Below are positions 53,441-64,000 of a DNA stretch of 64,000 nt, in pieces. A model generated the notes under the pieces. It did no database searches and was not told where the DNA came from. It was given only the letters and a program-made list of their open reading frames with translations. Positions within the stretch are counted from its first letter, which is position 1. Each line of letters begins with the position of its first letter. The DNA comes from Theodoxus fluviatilis (Eukaryota; Mollusca; Gastropoda; Cycloneritida; Neritidae), in the NCBI GenBank assembly GCA_034096865.1, contig JAWQFJ010001813.1:83501-147500 (forward strand). Direction: 5' to 3'. The position numbers were made by a program, and so were the translations under genes.

Positions 53441-55982
53441 AGAATGGCAAGTTCATAACTATTTGTATTTCTTAAACAGAGCTGAAAATGCCATTTATGA
53501 GTTGTGTTTCCTATGCAAATGTATCACCAGCAAAATTAGCAAGAGGTAAAATCTGGGTATGTGGATACAATGGATGGAAAGTTATCAAATGAAGTTTTTA
53601 ATGATACAAAAATCATATATATATATATTGGTAACGTTGGAATTTAAAATAAGATGAAATTTTAAATAAGATGAAACTTTTTCTACACCAAAATGAAGGC
53701 TGAAAGAACTATTCTTTGTGCCAAACATTTGACTTTTTCCCCAAAGAATTATGCTGTTTTCTCCCTAAATTGAGGGCTTCCAACTCTTCAGTGCAGATTT
53801 TGTCATCTGTTGAATCAATTTCAATCACAGAGCCCAAAACATGCCATTTCTGAGACACATTTCCTTGGCCAATGTATCACTGACAACACAGAGCCCAAAA
53901 CATGCCATTTCTGAGACACATTCCCTTGGCCAATGTATCACTGACAAAGCTACAATCCCATTCTTTGGCAGCCACCACTATTGACATTTGTCAGTGAACA
54001 TCAAAGTACCTTTCCAGACGCAAACATTGCATAAACATGCTGTTTCTGTCTCCCTTATTCAGAATAAAGACGTTTCCCCTGATGTGTTTGCAGATGGTGA
54101 AACTTGTTTGAGTTAAATTAATGATTTAGTTAAACAAATTAATAGACTCCACCCATCATCATGTATGGTACTGGTATTTTAAAATGTGGGTTCATTTAAA
54201 TATTATATTGACAATGTGGGATGTTATACTGGCTGCAACCCCATTATTGCAAAACGACAACAAGTATTTACAGAAACTTCCCATCCCTTCAAACTTGTTT
54301 ATATGGTTACTGGTGTCATTGTTGGAAATATCTTCTGCACAAGGATGGTGTCAGTCATCAAAGATAAATTGCTGCTGCTCCTCCTGTGATCAACTTGCAG
54401 GAAAGCAGTTCACATGAACCCAGTTTTTGTTTGGTTGTTCTACTATAAGTATAATGATGTGCATTTACCATGTACCATTTACATCTCCGAAGGCTTCAAC
54501 AGGTGCAGAACACCGCAGCACATATAGTAAAACATCCACCTAGTCGTTCTCATATAACACCCATCCTTCGAGAGCTACACTGGCTGCCTGTCCACCAACG
54601 TATTGTGTTCAAAACACTGTCATGTGTTCAAGTGCGTCAATGGTTTGGCCCCACTGTATCTGGTTGAGCTCCTCAGGACTTATGAACCTGTGAGGGATCT
54701 CAGATCTTCGGTGCAGTCATTACTCCATGTGCCACACTACAACACCAAGAGATCTGGAGAAAGAGCATTCTCGTATGCTGGACCAAAACTCTGGAACGAT
54801 ATCCCAGACTGAGAAAATCTCCTTTAATACAGACTTTTAAGTCACAGCTGAAAATTCTTTTATTCAAATGGTGAACATGTTGAGCGCCTTGAGCATGCCT
54901 TTGGGTGTGAGATTGGCACTATATATAAGAGCCAAAATACATACCATACAATACACACATACATACATACATACATACTTGCCTTTGTCATTTCACGATT
55001 TAATTTGGAGTTAACTCTTAACTCTTAATTTCCAGCTTGTTATCTTAGTGTCACATGGTTTTGTCCTAAGAGCTAGCTGTACCTTTTTCCCCTTTGAAAC
55101 CTTTCAGGTGGGTTTTGTTAAAGATGTTACTGCACTTTCATTCTGGTAGCCATGCTGTGCACTGAAGGTATCCATTTATTTGCCATATATTGTCTCTTTG
55201 CTAACTTATATGTGGGACAGTAAATCTAGAGTTGATCTGAGTGTTTAGCATTGATAAAATATGTCTCAAATTCTCTCTCCAATGGGAACTCACTTGTTAG
55301 GGTTTAGAGGGGTTTTTGTCATGATGCAAAATTTTCTGCATGCATGCATGCACCTGTCAATAACTTTCTCTCCTAACTTTTTAACTTTTGTATCAGAGAT
55401 TGATTACAAAATCTTTGAAGTACTGCTTCCATCTCCACATTTCTCTCACCTTACCCTTGTGTTGCTTTGCTTTGCAGGGTTTGGTATAGGAGCAGCCTTT
55501 GGACTGTTCACTGCTGGAGTGGATCCCATGTCCACCATGAGCACCGAGACGCCCACCACACGCATGGTGCTGCGAGAAATGAAGGCCCGCTCCCTCTCCT
55601 ACGGCAAGAACTTTGCCCTGGTTGGCGCCATGTTTGCTGGCACTGAGTGTCTGCTGGAGTCTGTGAGTGTCTCTACTCACTCTTTGTCTGTGTCAGCTTT
55701 TCACCTGCTTCTGTGCTTCTGCCATAGGCCCTCCATTTCCTGCTCTTTGTGCACACACGCTTTCTGTGTTCTCATTTCTAGCTCCTTCTACTGGTACTGC
55801 TGTTCATGCTTCTGTTGTTGTGCTGTTTGTTGTTGTACAATTGCGGCTCCACCTAATTAGCTACCTTTTATTCATTCATTCTCCTGTTTCATCTGCTCTG
55901 GCAAAAAACAAAAAAAGAGAAAAAAATTGTTTTGGTTAAGGTTACATGGAAACAGAAAGGGTTAGTAGGTAGGCCCGTGTCT

Positions 55983-56045
<63 letters not shown>

Positions 56046-57724
56046 TTAAGGAGGCCAGATTGATACAATGCACACATGTATGTGAGTATCATGTATATGT
56101 GTGTTTTAAGAAATGTAATGTATACAGTATTCATCTGAACATAAATTAAAATTTAAAAAATATACTGCAAATGCTTTTTTCCTAAAATTGTGCTCATACT
56201 CATAGGAAAGATTTGTCAGCATGAAATTTGTCATTTCCCTTTATTCCTCCCCGCTATTTTTTCCACAATGGAAAAGAATTAGAGTGGACGGGAAGAAATA
56301 GGGTATGTATGTATGTATGTATGTATTTTGGCTCTTATATGGCGCCAATCTCACACCCAAAGGCATGCTCAAGGCGCTCAACACGTTCACCCTTTGAATA
56401 AAAAGTTTTTAGCTGTGACTTGAAAGTCTGTATTGAAGGAAAGGTCAGGTTACTGTAACCACAGCTTTTGGGGGGGGGGGGGGGGGCTTATCCTTTTCTT
56501 GCTGCTGTTCTTTTTCTTTTAAACTGATTTTCCTTTGCCTCATGCTGCAACTGTTACTGCTGCCTCCCCAGCTCTTCCTCCTTCTTTTACTACTTTAGAT
56601 TGCACAGGTCTGTAAAATGGCTACTCCTCCAGCAAAAATATGAATATTTAGAGGTCTGTGTCCATTTAAAGCAAATAAGGTAATGTCACTTTCATGGTAA
56701 GTTACTGAAAGCTATCTGAGGGTTTCTGCTTACTTTAGTTCCAGTCAGTATCACTCACATGAAAATAGCATCCAGATTTATGTTCTTTATGTATTTCTGT
56801 TGCTGAAGTATCTATCTCCTTGCCTAGAATTAGCAGTGTAAGTTTCATGCTTGTGTTGCAGCTCCTGTTTTACTGTTTCTCTGATAAATCTAAACCTTGA
56901 ACTGAGCGTTTCAAATCAAATGACATCTACCCATTTTGGATTATTTCTACAATTCATGGGCGAAAAAAAGAGCAAGAAATGTAGGACCTGCTTGACATTG
57001 GTGATGTGATGCACAGTTAAGCTGAAGCCTGCATCCATGTGTATCTGCAGTACCGGGGGAAGAGTGAACTCATCAACGGTACTCTGTCAGGTGGTATTGT
57101 TGGAGGTGTCCTGGGTCTCAGAGGTAAGCAAACTGTCGGGCATTGCTGGGAGTGGGGTGGTGTTAAGGGTGACTATCATGGAGTAGGGATGGTGCTAGTT
57201 TTCTGGGAGAAAAAGAGATCATGCTGTGTAAGTCAGGGCTAAAACTGTGCAAGGCAGAACTTTTGGGGATTACTTATCCAGGTAGCTGAATGTTTTGCCT
57301 GTCTAAGTAATTAATTTACAGGCCAAAGTCATTGGCTAGAAAATTAGGGATGCTTTACATTGTTGTATCTTCTGAGGTCCATTCATGCTTGAAGATTGTT
57401 CTGTGTAATTTTGATAATAAAACTTGCTTGATTTCATGATAAATTCCAAGTCATGGCTAATAAAAACAAACAAATTAATAACAGGAAAAGTTTAAGACAA
57501 TAATGCACCAAGATTTTTTGTTGATGTCTATATTGGGGAATACATGTGAATACAGATGATATATTTTCTTAGGGTTGGACAAGTAGCCCAAATCAAACAT
57601 CACTTTTCTTGTGCTAACGAGAGCTTTGCTCTGTGTGTTCACAGCTGGAGTGAAGGCAGGAGTGCTTGGGGCACTGGGTTTTGCTGCCTTCTCCACTGCC
57701 ATTGACTACTACATGCGCCACTGA
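52661..57724 (+). CDS. TIMM22: TIMM22, mitochondrial inner-membrane translocase subunit Tim22
   Basis: Four exons: 52661-52931, 55478-55662, 57051-57123, 57645-57724; all GT-AG, phases 1, 0, 1; 609 nt, 202 codons plus TGA (human is about 194 aa). Tim22 forms the channel of the TIM22 complex, which inserts carrier proteins and Tim17/23-family proteins into the inner membrane. Residues 1-75 are the variable N-terminus. [20 protein letters not shown] (78-97) starts the Tim17/22/23 fold, followed by [18 protein letters not shown] (135-152), the glycine-rich [18 protein letters not shown] (161-178) and [15 protein letters not shown] (185-199): four membrane segments with GxxxG spacing. Cys80/Cys88 and Cys148 sit where the family's disulfide-forming cysteines lie. 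ATG 52661 is the first in frame; upstream frame has none. The gene looks intact. Confidence 0.97.
53400..53438. repeat. Poly-C run (39 C) in TIMM22 intron 1
   Basis: Uninterrupted C tract; the Pro-rich frames around it are artefacts. Confidence 0.95.
53827..53948. repeat. 61-bp tandem duplication in TIMM22 intron 1
   Basis: ACAGAGCCCAAAACATGCCA starts at 53827 and 53888; the two copies differ at about one base. Confidence 0.9.
54457..54978 (+). mobile_element. LINE 3' end (L2/CR1-like) in TIMM22 intron 1
   Basis: Reads [20 protein letters not shown], then [20 protein letters not shown], and in a shifted frame [20 protein letters not shown], then [18 protein letters not shown]. This is the typical non-LTR ORF2 C-terminus. 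It is followed by a 3' UTR (GAGATTGGCACTATATATAA) and a CATA repeat tail (54950-54978). Confidence 0.85.
55478..55662 (+). CDS. TIMM22: TIMM22 exon 2
   Basis: Acceptor TTTGCAG, donor TCT|GTGAGT. Encodes residues 91-152. At 185 nt it cannot be skipped without a frameshift. Confidence 0.95.
55988..56042. repeat. (TA)n microsatellite in TIMM22 intron 2
   Basis: About 27 TA units. Confidence 0.95.
56303..56449 (-). mobile_element. LINE 3' tail, inverted copy, in TIMM22 intron 2
   Basis: A GTAT repeat followed by GGCTCTTATATGGCGCCAAT, ACACCCAAAGGCATGCTCAA and AGCTGTGACTTGAAAGTCTG is the reverse complement of 54815-54978 in intron 1. Same LINE family, opposite strand. Confidence 0.85.
57051..57123 (+). 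CDS. TIMM22: TIMM22 exon 3
   Basis: Acceptor ATCTGCAG, starts TACCGGGGGAAG (YRGK), donor AGAG|GTAAGC; 73 nt. Confidence 0.95.
57645..57724 (+). CDS. TIMM22: TIMM22 exon 4 with stop
   Basis: Acceptor TTCACAG, encodes [20 protein letters not shown] through YYMRH, TGA at 57722-57724. Confidence 0.95.
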
Positions 57725-57925
57725 AACCAATCTCCCTGGCACTGGACTGAAAGACAGGAGTGTCTGGGGCAAACTGAAGGCTCTCGTGTGAGGGTCTGAT
57801 GGAAAGCTTGACTAGCAGTATGTTTGACCCCAGTTGATGGAGGACTTGACTCCTATGAGTGTGTGTGAGGATAGCTTGAAGGTTTGACTGGAATTTTCTA
57901 GGGAATGTGAAAACTTGACTGTTAT

Positions 57926-60437
57926 GGGTCTGTCTCAGAAACTGGGCCTAAAAGTGTGACATGGTGGTGCAAAAAAAAAGTTGCTTTAAATAGTCTGCAA
58001 TGCACTTTTTCATAAAGCCTAACAATGGATGCAATGAGTTATGCAGGTGAAAAGATAACTTAGACAAGAATACAGGCTGCAGGGGTCTGGAAATGAGCGG
58101 CCAATAGGAAAATTGGCCGCGTAACATGGACACAAAATTCAAACCAATAGTACTACAAAATGGTAGTTAAAAACCATTGTATTTTAAGAATACACCCTAT
58201 GGCCATACAGAAACAGCATGTAAACAAAATATTTGGGATTCAGAAGGGTACTTGACTTCCAACATGTGAACTTAAAGTCGGGATGGCATTTTGATATTTT
58301 TTTGTGTTGAAAAAGTGTCATCAAATGACACACTTCTTAGGAAGTTGATGTTAACCAGCATCATCATGTGAAATAAAGACATAGCTGATAGCAGTGTAGA
58401 AAACCTTTCTGAATGAACCTATGTTCAATTGCAAGGAAATGTTACCAGTGTATAAAATTGTATTTGCCGCATAACAAAGACACCACATTCACACTTTCAC
58501 CCACCTTCCATAAACAAAACATTAAAACTGCTTGACATGCCATTGTGATTACTTTATTTGAATCCACAAGTATCCTTTAAAAAGCAAACAAGCATGTTGT
58601 GGCAAAATTGAAGAAAGAAAAACGAAAGAAATAAATTACTAGGCATTTCTTTGAACGCAGAGGAAAAGGCATACAGTCTAAGAAGTTGACCACTCACTCC
58701 CTGACTAGAAGCCTAGGAAACAAGTCTGGTGAGACAGTCTACACTGCATAAATGTAGTAGGCTACTCCCCGGCCAGGTGCCAGAGCTGGATGGATGGATG
58801 AATGGATGGAAGGGGGTGTGGATGGATGGATAGATGGGTGGATGGACGAATGAATGGAAGGGTGTGTTGATGGATGAACGGAAGGATGTGTGGAAGTATG
58901 GATAGATGGGTGGATGGATGGATGGATGAATGGGAGGGTGTGTGGATGAATGGATTGATGGATGGGTGTGTGAATGGATGGATAGATGGGTGCATGGATG
59001 GACGAATGAATGGAAGGGTGTGTGGATGAATGAACATGTCCGCGTGATGAGGCTAATTGTCAGCAAAGGGCTTCGGCGCCACCGTCACGTATCAACAACT
59101 TTGCCAATATTTTCTGACATATTAATAAATAGGTGGTTGATTGCAACTACGCCAAACGCGGAAAACCACTGTTGCGTTCGATAAAAAAGACAAGTAGCGA
59201 TATTCTTCCTCTGCAGGATCAGCCGCGTCACATGGACTCAAGTTATGGTTATATAAATTTATGAAAGTGGTGTCCATGTTACGAAGCACATGGAGTAGCC
59301 TTTCCACGCACGTGGCTCGACGTAACAACATATTTCTGACTTCAAACTTGTTTTAAATGTAAAAATAGTTAAATTGTATGACTAGTGCAAACAAATCACT
59401 GAAATTCCTTCACAATATTCTACGGAATATTAATCTTTTCTCGACTGGTATGCATAGCCAGAAAATGTCGGGCTCCGGTAGTTCGTCGGAAAAGTCGAAT
59501 TACTCGTACATTATAGCTTTTTCGCACTCCCAAACTTCTGCAAATAAAAGAGAAGGGCCCTATATAACGCATGGAAATAGCAAATAGCAACAGATTATTC
59601 AAAATTTGTCAAAATCCTACATTTTACGACGTTCTCTCCAGATGTGATCAGTCACGTAACACGTGGAGCGAGCCTGGACACCAAGCAGAAAACACTCCGA
59701 ACACAGCAAGCTTTCGTTCCGAGTGCACAACCACGTGTACTAGTATCCTTCCGCAAGGAACTGGGTCATTCTTGTGTCAAAAATGTAGTTCCTAGCCGTT
59801 TCGGGAATGCAGGAACTTACACATTGCCGATTGGCACGTAACATGAAAAATTGGACACCATTCCGCTACAGAAACTTCAAACTCAAATTTCTTTCGTGAT
59901 AATAAACATACGAAGTTCTGCGTTTCCACATGTGTTCAACGCACATGTGCGCGTGTGTTGGCACTATGTGTGTCAATATAATGTATTCCTCCGCCGAAGT
60001 TGCCGATGCGAAAAGACGTGTTTGTGTCTGGACACCAAGCGTTACGAGGCTGATGCAGATGAAAACAGATTGAGATTTCGGTGAAAGATTTCTTTTGGGG
60101 CACTTTGCGAATAATAATAAAGTAGATAATGTTTAAAAGACGCCTTGTAATGTGTATTTTGCCTTCAAAGATCAACAGTTTCAATGCACAGTACTTTTCC
60201 AAGACCGAGCTATGGCCATGTCACAAACCAGCGCGCCATTTTGGGCCCAGTTTTCGTACAAAAGCGAAAACAAAATACTGAAAAGTCATTTTTTAAAACT
60301 CCATTTTATTTTCATTATCTCTTTCACCAATTTCAAACAAAATGAGCAATAAATAATAAAATTATACAGTAGTAGAAGTATTTTAAGAGGGGTCCAAAAT
60401 TGTCACTGTGCTGGGGACCAGTTTCTGAGACAGACCC
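57926..60437. mobile_element. 2.5-kb DNA element in the TIMM22 3' region
   Basis: The ends GGGTCTGTCTCAGAAACTGG (57926) and its inverse ending 60437 match over 20 bp. TTAT flanks both sides (57922-57925 and 60438-60441). Inside are a GCGGCCAAT/ATTGGCCGC hairpin (58097-58120) and several CGTAACATGGACAC motifs. No transposase recognised, so it is probably non-autonomous. It would lie in the TIMM22 3' UTR, 201 bp after the stop, and supplies an AATAAA at 58371. Confidence 0.8.
58786..59030. repeat. (TGGA)n-type minisatellite
   Basis: Imperfect GGATGGATGAATGG repeats inside the 2.5-kb element; Ile/His/Pro-rich minus frames are artefacts. Confidence 0.95.
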
Positions 60438-60441
60438 TTAT

Positions 60442-63400
60442 ACCTTGGGGCTGATAGAAAACCTTTTTTTACTTGCATAGATCAAAGGTTTGTCTACTGT
60501 ACTAGAGGGCAGATAGAAGGCTCGACTGATGTCATTGATGACTGAAAAAAGGTGTGATGGCAACATCTGTGGACTTACTAAAGACTGAAGTGATGTCTTT
60601 TAAGACATGGGGGATGTACAAATTGTGTTTGAGTACAGATGGAGGACGACTACTACAGCTGATAGAAAGTAGATTGATTTTCCTCACTCAAGGCATTAGA
60701 CTTACTGTGCCCACTGCAAGACAGGATTTACAGGATGTGGAAAGTTGAAAGTTAGACAAAACCAATTCTGGAGAGTTTCATGTATGCCTCAGCCTGGACA
60801 TTTGATGCCTTTGAACTTTTCCTCAATGCCCTTCGCATCAAGATGCCAAAGTAATCATGTTTGGAGTGCTGTGTCCTTCGGGTCTTTACACATGGCGTTC
60901 CCATGGAGGGCCCGCAATGAGGTACTTCACTGTTGTCATCTTGTGCTAAGGTGATGGAAACATCTCATCAGCCTTCATGCTTTGCACAAAGATCTCCATT
61001 ACATGATGGTGCATGCCAAGCTTGTCTTAGGGTTGAAGTTCTGTTTACAGCACAGCTTGCTTCCTGATGACCTGGTGCATTCCCAAAGCTTCCTCTAGCA
61101 AGTTAGGCCATGAGGGGCTGCCCTTGGCTGAGCTACTGGAGAAGGCCCCTTGCACCCAGCAGAAAGGAGTTCCTGCTTGTAAGGTTGACATCAGGCAATC
61201 CAGCCATACATGCTTGTCACTACTGGACTTGTGTGGACTGTTATGCAAGCATTTGTGATATCATAATCAAGTATATCAAATACTGATGTTTTCTAGGAAG
61301 TATTTGTTGGCATTGAAAATGTGTCTGTCATTCTTATCTATGAAATCGGGGATAGAAAAGTTAATAACAAATGATGTATGCATTTCTGTATATATGTATT
61401 TGATTCAAGACTTTAACTGTGAGAAGATGCATACAGTATGCTTGGTGTCATTGCATTTGAATGAATCATGCTTCTCACAGTAAGCATGTATTTTTAAGTG
61501 TATAGTGGGGAAATGAGTGTGCACAGGTTGGCATATAATAAAAATGAGTTTCCATGCCAGTGTTGTTGCTTCAGTGTGCAAGTGTGCAGATGCTCAGAGT
61601 GCAGGTACGTGGACATGCTATGAGGTAGTCTGTGAGCAGCGCAGGGCAAAAGGTGGGGCATGCCGTGTTCTCCTGATTGAAGTTGGATGGAGGGGCTATG
61701 TCAGCAGGTCCATGGTTGGGCCGATTCAAAATGTGGGTGTGCAGGCTAGACATGTCGGAAGTGGAGGTACAAAAGCTGCAAAATGCTGTGGAAACCACCT
61801 CCCTTTGGATGGGCCTGATGTCCTCCGTGATCTGAATTACCTCATAGTGGCACTTACTTGTTGCTTGGGGCCAGCTGTGTGAGTGCTACTGGAGCAGGCT
61901 TCGAAAGCACAAAGATCACAGCGATCTGGCTGATGGGGGAGGCACCAGTGCACCAAAGGTTGTGTGCGAGTCATAAGGACCACAATGCCAATGGCATAGC
62001 TGCTGTGCAATGTTTGAATGATCTTTGCATCCATTTGAGTTTGGGTGACTTTCATCCCATTCACCACAGAGGAGTGTCCAACTGGTCTCGTGGAGTGCAG
62101 TTCTACCCAGGCCTTTTCCTCTTGTACCTACGTGGCAGTCAGCTCACCTGACAACTGTGCCATGTAGGTTTATGTGTGTATTTAGAAAATGTATGCATGA
62201 CTGCTTCTTCATGTGTGTGTGTGTGTGTGGTTTGGTTGGCATGGTTTTAAGGCAAGTATCAGGGGTCAGAACATAAGAGGAGATATCTAGGATTAGGAAC
62301 TTGGGAATGCATGTGTGAACAAATTTCAACCCATCAGCCTTGCATATCTTGCAAGATTAAAACAACTTCAGACGTGTGAAGAAGATGCTTGCCTTACTTG
62401 TCATTAGTCCCATCTGGAATTTCTTAAGAACTGCACAAATGTTTACAATGTCTTCGTCAAAGGAACAATGGAGTGGCATTGGCCCCAATGATGAAGGAAC
62501 TGCCCTGGGCAGACAAAACAAGGTACAAGATAGACAAGGGCAGAGAGGCAAGGGCAGATAGGAGAAAAAGGAGAAACAAGGAGGCTACTATGGACTTGCA
62601 ACAAAAACAGCTGGGTGATACAGTATGTATTGAAAGACAGGATTCATTGCCATAATTAATCACAGGTTTATTAGTCACCATTCCCAGTAGATTGCATCAC
62701 AGACTAGAGACAATGCCAATAGCAGGGTAAGACATGGAACCAGATTTGTACAGAGCACCAGCCTAACGACTGCCATGCATAGGAAATCAAAGACTGCTCC
62801 AGAACAACCATCTAAAGGTTGATTCAAGAAAAATGCAGACCAACTAACATGTAGATACAAATACATGTAGTGTGCATTCTCCATAGCATCTTGTTCCCTT
62901 ATTAGCTTTTATTATTCAAATATATCAAAATCTTAACCTGTGATAACACAATTGAAGTTGTTAGTGTGATGTGACTCACTTTCACAATTACGATGTTTCA
63001 GAAGAGGGGAGGCATGGGGTAATGGGGTGGTTGGATTTCAAGAATAACAAAAACCCCAACATACTATTACATTCTCAGGGCTAGGAATTGCCCTTGTTAG
63101 CACATGGTACTTGAGCAGACTATGTTCAACAACAGCCATGAGAAGTTTTGCACTGGGACTGGTCCAATGTCAGGGAGGCAGTGTCCTGTCAGCACACACT
63201 AACACTTGCAGCACAGCTGGCCCTTGTGGGTATCTGTCCCACATGAAGGTTGAAATATTTCCAAGAAAAAATGCTTCTATCGTAATATGTGACAGTGTAA
63301 ACTGTGCTGTCCAAGAGAAACTTTGAGATATCGGTACCAAAAATTCTACAGTTAGTAGTTTTGTATCACAGGAGTATCAATACTAATTAAAATTCACAGT

Positions 63401-64000
63401 GCAACCATGCAGTAGTTAATATCTGTTGGTAAACATACACTTTACATGTTTAGGCTACAGGTACTTCACAGTGTATTGGCATAACAATATAACAGATTTC
63501 AAACTGAAAATCATAGTGCACATGAACAGCAAGTCAGTATCTGCCATCCTACACAATACTTTGAGTATTTCAAATATGAATGGTGTAATATCACAATAGT
63601 TCAGCATACACAGTAACCACTGCAACTCGCCAAGTAACTGAGCAGCAGTCAACGTCTGCAATCAAACATGAAGTGCTGACAATACAAAGACTACTAACAG
63701 TGTCTGTAGAACCATGGCAGTATGAATACAAACTGTTCTTTGCCATGCAGCTGAGTACAGCAGTAGTAACTATTTTTTAGTAAAGATCCAACTACTTGTA
63801 TCAAAAATGCCATATTTTATGTTATTACATTGTCAGCAAAGGTTTAATTCATTTTCAATGTAAAAATGATTGCCTTGATATTCACTGCAATACCGTCATG
63901 GTTCAGATTGATACAATATCCAGTAACTGATTATTGCCTCTAAGATTAAATGCTATACAATTCAAAGGAAAAGAAACAACCAAAACAACAAAACTAGACA
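60442..64000. other. Unannotated; possible continuation of the TIMM22 3' region
   Basis: No coding exon or repeat family recognised. Sequence texture is uniform and moderately AT-rich with a (TG)n at 62212-62228. AATAAA-like signals occur, for example near 61536. The longest frames (121 codons at 61517, 97 at 61858) have no motif. A long 3' UTR or intergenic DNA are both possible. Confidence 0.35.

Noticed and set aside
61517..62151. Open frames of 97-121 codons downstream of TIMM22
   Set aside because: No motif or exon signals; sequence texture matches surrounding noncoding DNA.

Overview
This is animal nuclear DNA from a repeat-dense genome. The evidence is a four-exon nuclear gene with GT-AG introns, many (CA)n, (TA)n, (GGA)n and poly-C tracts, and relics of BEL/Pao, DIRS, LINE, PIF/Harbinger and piggyBac elements. 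The mix resembles lophotrochozoans, a marine mollusc being my best guess, but nothing in the window fixes the species.

The only conventional host gene I can support is a TIMM22 orthologue (52661-57724, + strand, 202 aa), the pore subunit of the mitochondrial carrier translocase. A duplicated MITE lies just upstream of it. Two opposed LINE tails flank its exon 2, and a 2.5 kb DNA element with a TTAT target duplication sits in its presumed 3' UTR.

Left part (1-19.6 kb): simple repeats, a LINE relic (3.4-3.8 kb), an inverted-repeat element carrying a THAP exon (4.4-5.2 kb), about 4.5 kb without recognisable genes, a degenerate BEL/Pao retrotransposon (10.2-17.1 kb) broken by two insertions with clear target duplications, one of which holds a 63-bp minisatellite, and a 242-bp MITE.

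Middle part (19.7-50.3 kb): I read this as one PIF/Harbinger locus. It has a dead transposase on + and a multi-exon Myb/SANT gene on -. Part of the SANT gene is tandemly triplicated, with reading frame and splice sites kept. Later insertions expanded it: a 2.2 kb inverted-repeat element with a surviving empty site; an 860-bp element full of nuclear-receptor half-sites (two copies); a 9.9 kb unit with 13-bp inverted ends and a 7-bp target duplication; and a DIRS retrotransposon with inverted terminal repeats and an internal complementary region, itself split by a 2.7 kb solo-LTR-like insert. The 9.9 kb unit contains a piggyBac-like relic with heat-shock-element-like arrays, a 453-bp near-perfect palindrome and an unidentified minus-strand exon set.

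Right end (60.4-64 kb): no gene recognised. Coordinates of exons and junctions were read by eye; element family names rest on remembered motifs, not on searches.
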